A stretch of 64,000 nt of DNA from Salvia splendens. Its lineage: Eukaryota > Streptophyta > Magnoliopsida > Lamiales > Lamiaceae. The number at the start of each line of letters is the position of its first letter. The first letter of the stretch is position 1. The position numbers and the translations under genes are program-made. The notes beneath the pieces were generated by a model, which searched no databases, had not been told where the DNA came from, and worked only from the letters and a program-made list of their open reading frames with translations. Positions 45,203 to 57,347 of this stretch are shown here, one piece after another. The stretch covers positions 34,017,928-34,081,927 of the forward strand of contig NC_056042.1 of NCBI RefSeq assembly GCF_004379255.2, read 5' to 3'.

Positions 45203-46195
45203 GAGTAAAGGCTAAAATTGGTCCTGAAAATATGCTCATTTTACGATTTTTGTCATAAACTTTATCTTTTGATTTTTTGCACCTTGAACATTTCAAATCG
45301 GATCACAATTGGTCCTGGACTAACGGTTCCGTTAGTTTTTAATGGTCAATGGGTTTAATCCCGATTTTGACCGAATTAGACTGTTAATTATGATTTTTTA
45401 CTCCCTAATTATTTCCTTAATTATTTTAATAAATATTCATTTAAAATATGAAATAAATAATATGAAAAAATAAAATGAAATAGAATTGCTCATTTAAAAA
45501 CACGTATGTTCAACACTTAGGCAATTTGAGGATTCACTCAAACCGTCTCTCTCACGGAACCCTTCACTTCGACAGATCCCTCCTCCAATCGGCGACAGCG
45601 AATCCAAGGCAGACCCTCGCGACTCTCAGTGGAAGTTCGAGAGGAGGAAGAAGGATCTACACAGGCATGGAGCTCCTCTGGATGAAAATACATCTGGTCC
45701 TTCGACTCAAAATCTGCCTCCTCCGACAGAAAATCCGCCTCCTCCGGCTGGAAATCGACAGCTACCACCGCCTGCCTCTCAAAATCGACCCCGACCACAA
45801 CCTCCAACTCAAATTCCACCGCCTCCGAGACGTAATCCAGTGGCCCCGACTGCTTATCATGCAGGTGAAGGAAGAAGATGAAAAGAAAAGTGGGAAACGC
45901 AATGGGAGGAAGGAAAGAAGAAGATGAAATAAGTGGGGAACCCTAATCTATTATTTATTTCATATATTAAATGAATATTTGTTAAAATAATTAGGGAGTA
46001 AAAAGTCATAATTAACCGTCTAATTCGGTCAAAATCGGGATTAAACCCGTTGACCGTTAAAAACTAACTGAATAGTTAGTCCAGGACCAATTATGATCCG
46101 ATTTGAAATTTTCAGGATGCAAAAATTCAAAATATAAAGTTTAGGACCAAATCGTAAAATTAGCATATGTTCAGCACCAATTTTGGCCTTGTCTC
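45203..46195. mobile_element. Mutator-like element with long TIRs (Pack-MULE candidate)
   Basis: A 993-bp element flanked by the 9-bp duplication TATTTCAAA (45194-45202 and 46196-46204). Its long terminal inverted repeats (about 45203-45463 and 45949-46195) start GAGTAAAGGCTAAAATTGG and GAGACAAGGCCAAAATTGG. The 9-bp duplication and long TIRs are diagnostic of Mutator-like transposons. No transposase is present. The centre (about 45530-45900) is GC-rich, unlike the TIRs, and reads as a proline-rich peptide in one frame (WKFERRKKDLHRHGAPLDE, then PPPTENPPPPAGN), ended by a stop. That is the pattern of a captured host gene fragment. Confidence 0.82.
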
Positions 46196-46655
46196 TATTT
46201 CAAATCTATTTTATATATCTTATAAAAATTAAATCTAAAAAATGATAAAATATTTTCAGATTTTTTATTTATATTTTCTTTTTAGCATCACTATACTAGC
46301 TCCAAATAATAAAAAAAAATCAAAATATAAAACAGAACTAAATTTTCGAGCATTAATTACATCGTGTAGATTTACATTCATTCCGCATAACAGCGTACAT
46401 CCATGATTCATCCAAATATTTTTCGATTATATCTTTTTAGAACTGATCTTCAAATATTAGTATATTGTAAAAGATTTACATCCGATTCAATACACATAAC
46501 AAGATACATAAATCACGCACACGTGCATGTTTACAATTAAAAGAAAAACACATTGAAAATTTCTTGTTGTGGTTAAAAACCCTTGCAATAATATCGGAAT
46601 TCATAATTCTCTCTCTCGAAAATGAGATTTGAGAAGTGAGAATTGAAGAATTTAG

Positions 46656-49600
46656 ATGGGGAAATGCAGTAGTAATTTTCAGGAGTTTAAGCCAGCTTTG
46701 GTGATGGTGTTGGTGGAGACTGTGTATAGCGTTGTGAATGTTTGCTACAAATTGGCTGCAAACGATGGCATGAATCTCTCGGTTTTGGTGGGCTACAGAT
46801 TTCTGTTTGGTGCTGCTGTTATCCTTCCTATTGCTTTTTTTGCCGAAAGGTCTCTTTTTTTTCACTATCTACCATAATTTAATTAAAATCGGATATAACC
46901 CTATATGATCCATGAAACGGAACTCGTGGGGTCATACACAGTAAATAAAGTCGTTGATGTGCGGTGGATGTCGTTGCCTCCGGCGACCGTTCAGAAGGTC
47001 GAATTTAATGAAGTTCTCGAACCCAGCTTGAATCCGCCATTATATATATATATATTCCAATGTTTACTGTGATTAGTTCTATTTTTTCTAAAAATTTCGC
47101 ATAGCATCACATTGTTGTCTGGGCCATTTGGTTCAATTGTATTTTTTCTCAAAGCTTAACTCAGGATCTCCACACTGTCAAAATTACATTGTATATTTTT
47201 TGACAAAAACATCAAAATGAGCAATCATCTCAATTTGCATTTCACCATATGTGTTTGCATTTCTTCATGCTCCTCTTCTATAAACATACAAAACACTTCA
47301 TCTTAAATTTAATCTTTCCTAGTGCATTTAGTATTTTGAATTTTTATTTAGTTAATCTAAACTAGTTAGGGAGGTTATTGTTAGGATAGCAATATATTTG
47401 TAGTTTTCTATACGTTTTTTCCCCCAACCCCCAATCTTTGAGGTTAGGGATTACTTTCGTTCTTCGTCCTATATCCATTGCCAGTGAAATTTGTCGCACC
47501 ACCTCTTCCTTCTAATACTGGTGACAACTTTTTTTCACTATGTCCGACCCAAGAGTTTCGTTTCTTAGATAGGTTATTGCAAAAAGAACAAACATGCAAA
47601 CAAAAAAAACTAAGAGAAATAGTGGATTATTTAACAATTGTGATCTTATGTTTCTTTATATGATATTATTTCAGGAAAAAAAGGCCAAAATTAACCAAGA
47701 AGATAGCCATATATGGATTTCTTTGTGGTTTGTTCGGGTCTCTCTCTCCCTCTTCCATCAGTTTAGAATAGAAAATGTAAATGTTTTGGGGAGAAAAAAA
47801 CAAGTCACATTAACACAGTTGCTTCAAAATTTTAAATTTGTGAATCATGTTGCAGGGGAGCTTTGGGGCAAAACCTCTACCTACAGGGCTTAGTTCTCAC
47901 TTCTGCTACATTTGCGTCTGCCATGACCAATCTTGTTCCCGCCATTACGTTCGTCGTCGCCGTCTGTCTTAGGTAATTAATATAACCAAATCAATCATGT
48001 ACATTCGTCCATAGTCCATAGTTAAAATTTTCTATTTTGGATCATCCATAAAAATGATCTATTTTCTATTTTATCAATTTTTGCATTAAAACTTGTGATG
48101 TTCACCGCCAAAATGAATAAAAAAATGTCTAATTTATCCTTGAGAAAATTTGTCCAATTTATCCTTGAGGGCCTGGCTCCGCCATTGTTTATAAATTTTT
48201 TATGCGGGCTTATAAGCTTTCGAGAAGTGATTTACAAAATAAAAATCCTAAATATTGTAAAAAAACTATGATACAACCTATAAATTGATTTTTCTAACCC
48301 TAATCTAATCAATTTATTCTCTGTTTAGCAATTTCCCTATCTGACTCACAATTATTTTTCTAGGTTATAAACTATACTTCAAACACTTGAGCAACCTATA
48401 ATCTATAAAAATTAGGGTTATTGTTAAATTTTGATGAGAGATTAGTTTTATATGATGGATATAACATATACATATATTTGAAGATTAGAAAGCCTTGCAT
48501 GGAAGACTGCAGCTGGCAAAGCCAAAGTTTGGGGAACCATTCTAGGAATAGGTGGAGCAATGGTCCTAACATTCTACAAAGGGCTTGAGCTTCAACCATG
48601 GGAAACTGGTATAAACCTTCTCGAAACAACGGTATCTCATCACGGTGGTGGCTCTGGCTTGCCCCATAGTGAACACGGCGGCCATAAATATGTTCTTGGT
48701 GCCGCTCTTTCGCTCTCCAGTTGTCTTTGTTATTCGCTCTGGCTCATTATTCAGGTACAACAAAATTGTCTGATAGTGACATCAAAATATCAATGTTCTA
48801 AATTTTCTTTTTCGTATGAGAGACTGGTCTTTTGTTTAGGCTTTGTCCTACTTTGCTTGTCTTTTTGTTTTAGTAGTCTGGACATGTTGTCATGTGGCGT
48901 ATCCAGTAATCACAATTGCATAAGGAGAGGAAAAAATGAGAATAAAAAAATAAAAAAATTCTGCAACTGTGATTTGTTGGACGTATCATGTGGCTATAGG
49001 TCTGAACACTATAACATTGTTCTTACATATAGAAGTGTAACTAAATTTTAAACCAATACATTTTCAAAAATCAAGAACTATGATGTTATGGTGATTTTGT
49101 ATCCTGAATTTAAAAATATTAGGTAACATGTCGTCATCTTCGTAGTTCACTTAATAGTGTCACAATTCATCAAGAAATATGCCACTAGTGATGTTTGATT
49201 CCATTGTTTTGAGAGATGTAACTTTGTAGGCTAAGGCAGTTGAAGACTATCCTTGCCCTTACTCCATCACCGCGATGATGGCTGTGGCGGCCTCAGTTCA
49301 AGGCGTGGCGTTCGCACTGTGCGTGGAGAGAGACTGGAGCCAGTGGAATTTGGGATTGGATGTCAGGCTCTTCACAGTAGCCTTCTCTGTGAGTTTTACT
49401 TTTTATTTGTTTTTTGATGTATGTTGTATTCAAATGGCGATAAAACGAAAAATGATATGATATGATATGATATGATATGATATGATAGGGAATTATGGGT
49501 TCGGCCATGATGTATTCGATGGTGGCGTGGTGCGTGGAGAAAAGAGGGCCGTTGTTTGTGTCGATTTTTCAACCTTTGATGCTTGTAATAGTTGCTTTGG

Positions 49601-50504
49601 GGGGATCTTTGTTCTTGGAGGAGAAACTGCATCTTGGAATGTACGTCTTTTCTTTTACTTATCGATCATAGGAAATTTACATCACCACGAAAAAATGTTC
49701 TTTACCGAGCACCAACGTAATAAGTAGTAGGCAAAAGTGCTCGGTAAAATTCATATTTTTAAAATAAATAATTTCGGCACATTTTTGAAATGTAAAATGT
49801 GTATTTAGTATTTTGATTTAAAAAAAGTTGCAGTAGTATAAAATTGATGGGACGGTCTAAAAAAGAAATAAACAGATCCTGAACTGAAAATCACCCGACT
49901 TGTTATTTTACTTTATATTTGGTGTGACAGGGTGGTTGGAGCCGTTTTCATCGTGGCGGGACTGTACATTGTGTTGTGGGGAAAAGGCGAGGAAATGAAA
50001 ACGGTGGGGTTACCAGAAAATACTGAGAATGAAGCGCGGATAGACATTCCACCGCAGCTAGAGCAGAGTGACACCACTAATAGGGCAGAGGCCGAGGCGG
50101 AGGAGCGAACAGAGTCGGTGTTGCCCCAAAACAATAACATTGATAATCGAAGTTGCAACGAAGTAATGGATGTGGAGTCACAAAATAAAAGCAGTATCAG
50201 TAGGGATGAGGAGACGCGGCTGGAAATGGAGTTGTCGCTTCCATCGGAAGAGCAGGACGAGCGTATAAATAGTGGCGGTAACAATGAAACGGTGGTGGTG
50301 GAGGAAATGCCGAAGCATTTGCATATGCAAAAGGATGGTAAGAATAGTAGTAGTAGAGATGAGAGAGTGATGGAGGAGCAAATGAAGGAAGTGTTGAAAG
50401 AGATGGAGGTAAGGATGGCCGAAAAGTTGGAGGCCCGACTAGTGGCAGATAAGGCTAAGATGCCACCGCCACCGCCTCCACCTCCACCACCACCGCCCTC
50501 TTGA
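46656..50504 (+). CDS. WAT1-related (nodulin MtN21/EamA) transporter with long C-terminal tail
   Basis: Ten-helix membrane transporter of the plant drug/metabolite exporter superfamily; relatives move auxin, amino acids or other metabolites. Exons: 46656-46849, 47675-47737, 47856-47972, 48484-48754, 49230-49388, 49489-49640 and 49931-50504. All phases agree, giving 509 aa. Landmarks: FKPALVMVLVETVYSVVNVC at the start, LTSATFASAMTNLVPAITFV, CPYSITAMMAVAASVQG, GSAMMYSMVAWCVEKRGPLF, and VVGAVFIVAGLYIVLWGKGE closing the membrane part. Typical members stop about 20-40 residues later. Here about 165 more follow: an acidic disordered region, a charged helix (EEQMKEVLKEMEVRMAEKLE), and twelve consecutive prolines just before the final Ser. 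Intron 1 holds a SINE-like repeat. The last-but-one acceptor lies in an ATATG microsatellite. Confidence 0.9.
46908..47040 (-). repeat. Dispersed SINE-like repeat, copy 3 (in WAT1 intron 1)
   Basis: On the minus strand it starts ATGGCGGATTCAAGCTGGGT and ends CGAGTTCCGTTTCATGG, matching both ends of the copy at 39212-39390 with a shorter middle. Confidence 0.45.
49451..49488 (+). repeat. (ATATG)n microsatellite forming a splice acceptor
   Basis: About seven ATGAT/ATATG units end in ATGATAG, which is the only acceptor that joins WAT1 exons 5 and 6 in frame. It replaces the normal pyrimidine tract. Confidence 0.75.
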
Positions 50505-50952
50505 TCAATATATGTGCGTGTTGTTATTGAACAATTTTTTGGGTGTGGTAGACTTTCTGACGGTGGGCCAAGTGACTAATCATCTCGTTGATTTGTAAGC
50601 ACCTCAAAGGGGTGATGCAGTTTAGCGAAGATTTAAGGATGGCTCGACCACAGATAGGGATTTGATTGAACATTTAATTGTGTGAATTCAGATATGAGAA
50701 AGATCGAATATTAATATACTACTTTGAATTTTTTGAACATAATAAATTGAAAGAAAAACAAGGAAAGTAATCTGATTCATTAAGTTTTAAATTCATGTGT
50801 TTGTTTCTATTTTTAATCAAACTGGGAAAGTAATCAAAATCCTGAAACAAGGAAAGTTAGTACAACTTTCCACTATTCTGAATCCTAACTTTTCTTAGGT
50901 ATTCTTTTTCCCAGTTTTAGGATTCTTACATATTTAATGCAATATAGTACAG

Positions 50953-50953
<1 letters not shown>

Positions 50954-51038
<85 letters not shown>

Positions 51039-51060
51039 CATCATTATTATTGTTATTATT
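50954..51060 (+). repeat. (ATT)n microsatellite
   Basis: About 85 bp of perfect TTA/ATT trinucleotides followed by imperfect units. Confidence 0.95.
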
Positions 51061-54043
51061 TATTACAATGTTTTAAAAATAGTTTAAAAGTATAAACCAT
51101 ACTTAATTTCAGGATAGTAAATAACTATAATTCAAATTATCAAAATTATAACTATATTATTAATATTTATTTTTATTTTTATTATCATAATAATAATAAT
51201 AATTTATTAAATAATTAAATATAATTATAATTATATAAGAATATAATTATTATTAATTTATAAATTAGTAATTAACAATAAAATTGTAGTGAAATTTTAA
51301 ATTATAAAATTTATTCAATTAAAAATTAAGTAAATATAATGATAATAATAATAATAATCTTATTTATTATTATATTATTATATATTATGATGTATAATCC
51401 ATATTTAAACTATCCATAGTAATAATAAATAAAATAATATAATTATTATCATTTGTAATTAATAATTTATTAAATAATATGTATTATTATTTTTTATAAA
51501 TAAAAAATGATAAGTATATTTTTAGTTTAGTGTTTAAATCAAATATATACTTTCAAATCTTGATATTTTCCAAACACGGGAAAGTAAAGTTATTAGAAAT
51601 CATATTCCTGGGATTCATTTTCCCAGGAATCATTTTCCTTGTCAACTTTACTTTCCCGCCAACCAAACATGGCCATAGAGATCTTTGTATTAATATATTT
51701 TGTTTTATTAAGTTATTCTACAAATTTTGGGTTCATTAGATCCTTATACCAATGTATTTAATTTCATTAAATCATTTTACTGTTTATATTTTTTTACTAG
51801 GTCCTTATACTAATGTATTTTGGTTTAAAGGTTTTTATACTTTTGTTTTTAATTTCATTGGATATTTTATTTAATAGATTTCAAAATTAATTAATGATTT
51901 TTCTTGTGGTAATTAAATTTATTTATTTTCTTTTTTCTCGGATTTATTTTGACGAAATTAATTCAGTTGCAATATTGACTAAAGAATCATTAGGAAAATA
52001 AAAAAAATATTGATATTGCCCATTATCAAATCATAAACTTATCATTTTCTAATTATTCTTGAGTCGTTATTGCAATTATTTGAAATATAAAAGAAAAAAA
52101 GAAAAGCAAATAAATTTAATTAACATAAAGAAGTTTATTAAATAATAAATTCCGTTAAATAAATATTTAAGGAAAGAACCTTTTAAATAAAAAATCATTA
52201 GTATAAGGATAAATAAGGATATAATGAAATAAAATGTATTAGTATAAGAATTTAGTGAAATAAAATTTTTATGTAAGGACCTAATGAAAATGTATTAGTA
52301 TAGATTTTTTTTCCCTGAATTGAATGTTAGTTGATATATTGCATTGGTTATGATATATATGTATAAAGTATTTATTTAAAAAATTTAATATTTAGAATTG
52401 GATTCATTTTAGTTGAGGTCCAAAATAGTAAAATTGGTGTGTGTTTTTTTTCTGAACGAGGTAGTATATTCTTTTGTCTCATTAATAACATCTGAAAAGG
52501 CTCCTAAAAATACCCACTTATAAGTATATTAGTTAGTATATTATAGATAGACTTAAAAGTCATTATGTGACATTATTAGTGAAACAAATGAAGTCTATAT
52601 TACCAAACAACAATGCAATGGCACATGAGATTTTGTGTTAGATAATTTTACTATTTCAATGATATTTAAAATAACATTTTATTATATGTATCATGATTTA
52701 CATTTATAGCAAAAATATGCAATTTTAAGAAATTATATACCATGATTTTCAAATAATCAACCAAAAAGAGATATTGGGCCTTAGGACTTATTGGACTAAA
52801 AAATTCATAGGCCATTTCCCATTCCATAAAAGCTACCATCCACACTTTCGAAGGGCGTAACCAAACTTTTGAAAAACATTCAATTTATTCAAAATAGTTT
52901 TAAATAACATTTTTTTAGAAGAAAAAATAACAAAATTTCTTCTTTTTTAATATAAGACATATTTATATAAAATAAAAGGCTTAAACCAATTAAAATAATA
53001 AACATGAGTTCAACAAAGCACAAAAATCTGTCATAAAACAAACAACCATTTAGCTAACAACACAGGTGGATATGGAATATCCATTATATATTAGTATTAA
53101 TTATATTCCATCACATAGCATTAAACACGATGCAATGAATAATGGAGCATGCCAAGATGGATCATTGACATCACATATTCAATTGAAATCGATACAATAA
53201 TAATAAATTCACAAAGTAATTAATAATTATAGTTGGCATTTGATTTTCTTATTTAAACAATTGAAGAAACCATGGAAAATCGACACATTATGCAGCAAAT
53301 AAAAAATTAATCCAATTAAGAATAAAGATGGATAGATTTCAACTGCTCCAACAAGTATATAATAATACTAAGTAATGTTTATGTCATTATGTGTTTGGGA
53401 AAAAGCAGAGTATATTAGGTTAAAAGGATATGAAAATTTTGATTAGATTTGTTGATGACGTTACTTATACTAATTTATAATACATAGTCGTCAGAAAACT
53501 AATAAAGAGTCGAATACATTGTAAATTGAAAGTTATAGTACCTCATATGTTTCAATTCTCATTGATACATATATTAGAGCAATAAATCGTCTAGTTTCGA
53601 TTGTGAAACTATTTAATAGTACTGCTTTTTGTTTTCCAATATTAAATTTGTTGTATAGTTGACTTTGGCTTAAATTTTTAGAAATTGCAAAGATAATACG
53701 CAAGTTTCCGCCACGCGTCTACTTGTGTTTTGAGGTATATATAATGAGTCAATGATATTATTTAGAATTTTTTTCAATGTGTTGTTGGGCATGTGCAACG
53801 GTATGTAAAAATGGCGCATAGAGTGCGTGCATGATGTCATATAGAGCACAATTGCATGAGTAAAGTGTCGTGCAACGCATTGTATGTCTCACGGGTTTTT
53901 TAGCCAATCGACGTTTCGAGTGTTTCACACGTGCACGTCGTGAGGTTAGGATTGTTTTGATCCAAGATTTGTTTTATAAAAATGGACTATCCTTTTCTAT
54001 TATGTAAATTTATAATATCGTATTTTGGATACATGTTCCTTCT
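51061..54043. other. Long AT-rich gene-poor stretch
   Basis: Nearly 3 kb with no exon I can support. The segments 50780-50950 and 51530-51680 share opposed GGGAAAGTAA/TTACTTTCCC and AACCAAACATG-like words. They may be the ends of a degenerate DNA transposon spanning the ATT tract, but ends and duplication are unclear. 51710-52310 has repeated phrases of the type AGGTCCTTATACTAATGTATTT in both orientations. Confidence 0.4.
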
Positions 54044-54540
54044 ATTGTCACTAGAGGTCCCCAATCAGAACCGAACCGGACGAACCGGCCCGGAACCGTC
54101 CCCGGCGGTTCCGAACCGGAACCGGAACCGTCGGCGGCGGTTCGAACCGGCACCGGAACCGGCGGTTCGGCCGGGCCGGTTCCGGTTCCAATTTTTCGCT
54201 AACCGTAACCGGCGGTTCGGAACCCCCGGTTTTGCCGGAACCGCCGGTTCGGCGGTTTCCGGCACAATTTCAGGCCTACTCCTAGCCTTTTCAGAAACCG
54301 GGCCCGCGGCCGCCGGATTTGACCGAAACCATGGGCGGAAACCGCTGGTTTCCACCGGCAAAACCGCCGGTTCCACCGAAAACCGGCGGTTCCGGCGGCA
54401 AACCGGCGGTTCCCGCCGTTTTTTCCAAATTTTGAAAATTCAAACGGACGCCTAAACCGCCGGTTTCCGCCGAAAACCGGCGGGTTCCGGCGGTTTCCGC
54501 CGTGTTTTTCAAAAAAAAATTTTTAAATCACAATTTTCCC

Positions 54541-54550
54541 CTATAAATAC
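54541..54550 (+). promoter_or_regulatory. TATA box inside the hAT element
   Basis: CTATAAATAC, followed by a C/T-rich leader (CCCCAATCCTCTTCATTTCT). It lies where autonomous hAT elements have the transposase promoter and about 100 bp before the hairpin. Confidence 0.65.
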
Positions 54551-54638
54551 CCCCCAATCCTCTTCATTTCTACTCACCCCATTCTTGTGTAACTGTGTTA
54601 ATAAGAATTTCTCTCTCAATCTCAATTTCTCTATTCTC

Positions 54639-54974
54639 CATTTGATAAGTATCTTATTGGTGAAAAAAGTGGGTATCTTTGGGGCAGATGGTACTGGAAC
54701 ACAAATTTATATATGGAATCTGAATGAATGGGGATCAGATTATAGTTTAAAATGGGAAGCTGGGTTCACTGGCGGGAGTTCGTTTCATCAGGCCATCAGG
54801 GTGGTATATTCATCTGAGTCTGACGATGAAACGAACTCCCGCCAGTGAACCCAGCTTCCCATTTTAAACTATAATCTGATCCTCTTTCATCCAGATTCCA
54901 TATATAAATTTGTGTTCCAGTACCATCTGCCCCAAAGATACCCACTTTTTCACCAATAAGATACTTATCAAATG
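54639..54974 (+). repeat. Long hairpin (about 150-bp arms) inside the hAT element
   Basis: Left arm about 54639-54789, right arm about 54825-54974, with a 35-bp spacer (GGCCATCAGGGTGG...). The arms differ by a handful of bases and one indel. The left arm reads as an open protein frame (WNLNEWGSDYSLKWEAGFTG), so it looks like a piece of a coding gene copied and inverted. A transcript from the TATA box upstream would fold into a near-perfect dsRNA stem. The parent gene is not recognised. Confidence 0.88.
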
Positions 54975-55016
54975 AGGAATATCTTTTAATGATCTTCTAA
55001 GTCTTTTTTGTCAACA

Positions 55017-55390
55017 CTTGTAAGTTGTAAATTTGTAATTGTTGTAACTTGTATTTAAATTTTTCGATTTGTAATTGTTGTAACTTGTATTTAAATTTTT
55101 CGATTTGTAATTGTTGTAAGTAACTTGTATTTAAATTTTTCGATTTGTAATTGTTGTAATTTGTAATTTTAAAGTTGTAATTTGTAATGTTAAGTAATAA
55201 GTTGTAATTTGTAATTTTAAGTTGTAATTTGTAAATTTTAAGTTGTAATTTGTAATTTTAAAGTTGTTTGTAGTTTGCAATTTTAAAGTTGTAATTTGTA
55301 ATTTTAAAGTTGTAATTTGTAATTTTAAAGTTGTAATTTGTAAATTTTAAGTTGTAATTTGTAATTTAAAGTTGTAATTTGTATCAATAA
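55017..55390 (+). repeat. Minisatellite in the hAT element
   Basis: Repeated units of GTTGTAATTTGTAATTTTAAA and, at the left, TTGTAACTTGTATTTAAATTTTTCGATTTG. Unit lengths are irregular (about 20-42 bp). Confidence 0.8.
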
Positions 55391-55680
55391 AATTGCATTT
55401 GAACATCGCTTTATTCTAATTTTATTTATGCAAATATATCTACATATTTTACTTGAATTACAAATTTAAAATGCAAAAAAAAAAAAAAACCGCCGAACCG
55501 GATGAACCGGCCCGGAACCGGGCAAACCTAGGCGGTTCCGCGGTTCACGGTTCCGGAACCGGAACCGGAACCGCCGATCCTTGGCCGGTTCGGTTCCGGT
55601 TCCATTTTTTTCGAACCGGAACCGGCGGTTCCGAACCGTGAACCGCCGGTTCCCGAACCGTGGTGACGTCTAATTGTCAC

Positions 55681-57347
55681 ACCGGAGGCTCATGGCTAAT
55701 GTGGTATTGGGCTTTCGCCCAATACTATATAGTATTGGATTAAATAAAACGAAATTAATATTGGATGTCATACGGATAATATCTTCATTACAGATAAGAT
55801 CCAATATTGATTTCAAAAATCTCTCCATCTTTTATTTCTATCCCAACTCTACATTCCTTATATTTCAAAATATACAAAATATATATTAAAAAAATTAATA
55901 ACTCCAAAATAAAGAAACAAAAAAAAGTCAAAGTAAACCCATGTTGAGGTAGAGTAGTTGCTTGCTAGCTAGCAATAAACCTTATAATTCAAAGACAAAC
56001 CGAAAAATAATTAATTATCCAAAGACTTTTATTAAAACTTTAAATTAATTCCTCCACTTCACAATTATTTCACCTTTGTTAATTCAAGGTCGCTGTTCTC
56101 AACGTCCCCTCTTCCTCCGCAGCTAGATTCATCGCCACCACCATCTCTCTCTCTCTCTCTAGATTCCAACTGTGTGTGTGAGAAGGTGAATTCATACATA
56201 TGTGTTTCTGTGTTACTCTAGTTTGCAGCTAATTTTGTTGATCTGCTCTCTCTAGAAAAGTGGTTTGCATTTTTGGGGGTTGGAAATCTCGATGCTTAGT
56301 GTAATTTGGATTTTGGGGGTTTTTGATTTTGTGTAGATCTCCGATCTGATTTCAGCTCAGCTTGATTTTTTCGTGGTAAAGGTGGGAACTTTTTTATGCA
56401 TTTGATGGAATCATTAACTTTTTTAATCCTTTGTTGAAGCTTTTTTGGTAAATCTTTTAGCCTAGGGTTAGTGAATTCTTTGTGAGTTTAGCTCAGACTT
56501 TGCTTCTTCATTTTCTAGTTATTTTTTTTTAAAAATAGAGGGTTTATGTTCAAGTTCAACACTTGATTCTGTTTTTTTAAAGAGAGATTAGGTATGCCAA
56601 AGTGATTCCTATTTTTGAATCTTGGTTGTACTAAATAAATCTGCTATTTCTGCAGATCTCTGAAGAAAACTTAAAAATTTTGTATTTTGTGAAGTCCTTG
56701 TTGGAGGTATGCTGCTTCTTTCTCATGTAATTTTGCTATTTGGTTATGTTATTTGTATTTACTTGACTTTTCGTTGTCGTATTTTGCCCATCTCCATGAA
56801 GATATACTGGTCTATATTATTATTATGAGCCCGAATTCAAGATTTTTTTACTTAGGATGATGTTGAGGAAGCTCAAATCACTTAATTGAGAGTCTGTTTA
56901 AAAGTTTCTCTCATTTGGCGCACATTTGGATAGAATTTCTTTAGGCGCTGTTTACTTGGGGCGATAGATTAGATTGACATTTGACAATACATATGAATAT
57001 GATTGAGTGTTAAATGGTTACATGATCAAACTTGTTTAATTCATGAAAGTATGTAGTAGATTAGCCTATACTTTTTAGTTTGTCTAAACTATCACCTAAG
57101 TAATATTGGACTGTATTTAAGATTTGCTAGTTCTAAAAAATATTAGGTGTAATAGTCCATGTGGAAATGTTTCCTTTTTTGTTTTCTATGAATGTGATTC
57201 GTAGTTGTCCCTTTCATCTTGTGATTTATTTGTTTACTTCTGAAACCCATCTTTGTTGTTGTCACCGACAGCGGGTCTCCCAATTCAAGCTGCTTGTAAA
57301 TTGACTCGGGGAAATTTTTCGTTACCTGTTTGGTACGCCGAGTTTCA
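55681..57347 (+). other. Spacer, then promoter and intron-containing 5' UTR of the Tubby-like gene
   Basis: 55681-56050 is AT-rich intergenic DNA. From about 56090 the sequence becomes CT-rich (ATCTCTCTCTCTCTCTCTAG), typical of a plant 5' UTR. One or more non-coding exons probably end near 56187 (GAGAAG|GTGAATTC), and an acceptor ACCGACAG|CGGG near 57272 starts the exon holding the ATG. The UTR exon borders are inference. Confidence 0.5.

Larger units (their letters stand above)
54052..55672 (+). mobile_element. Non-autonomous hAT element
   Basis: A 1,621-bp element bounded by the 8-bp duplication ATTGTCAC (54044-54051 and 55673-55680), with short inverted ends TAGAGGTC / TAGACGTC. This is the hAT signature. 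Both subterminal regions are dense arrays of AACCGG/CCGGTT words (54065-54500 and 55490-55660), probably transposase-binding repeats. Within are a TATA box, a leader, a long hairpin in place of a transposase gene, and a GTTGTAATTTGTAATTTTAAA minisatellite. Confidence 0.88.

Noticed and set aside
45526..45927. 133-aa open frame inside the MULE
   Set aside because: A different frame of the same strand gives a more protein-like, proline-rich sequence. The 133-aa frame is rich in Leu/Arg without pattern and is probably a shadow.
50780..51680. Possible DNA transposon around the ATT microsatellite
   Set aside because: Opposed GGGAAAGTAA words exist at both sides, but no defined ends or target duplication could be fixed.
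53982..54512. Open frames of 73-157 aa over the CCGGTT-rich hAT end
   Set aside because: Translations are repeats of RNRTG/PEPAV-like peptides produced by AACCGG arrays in the transposon's subterminal region. They are not a gene.
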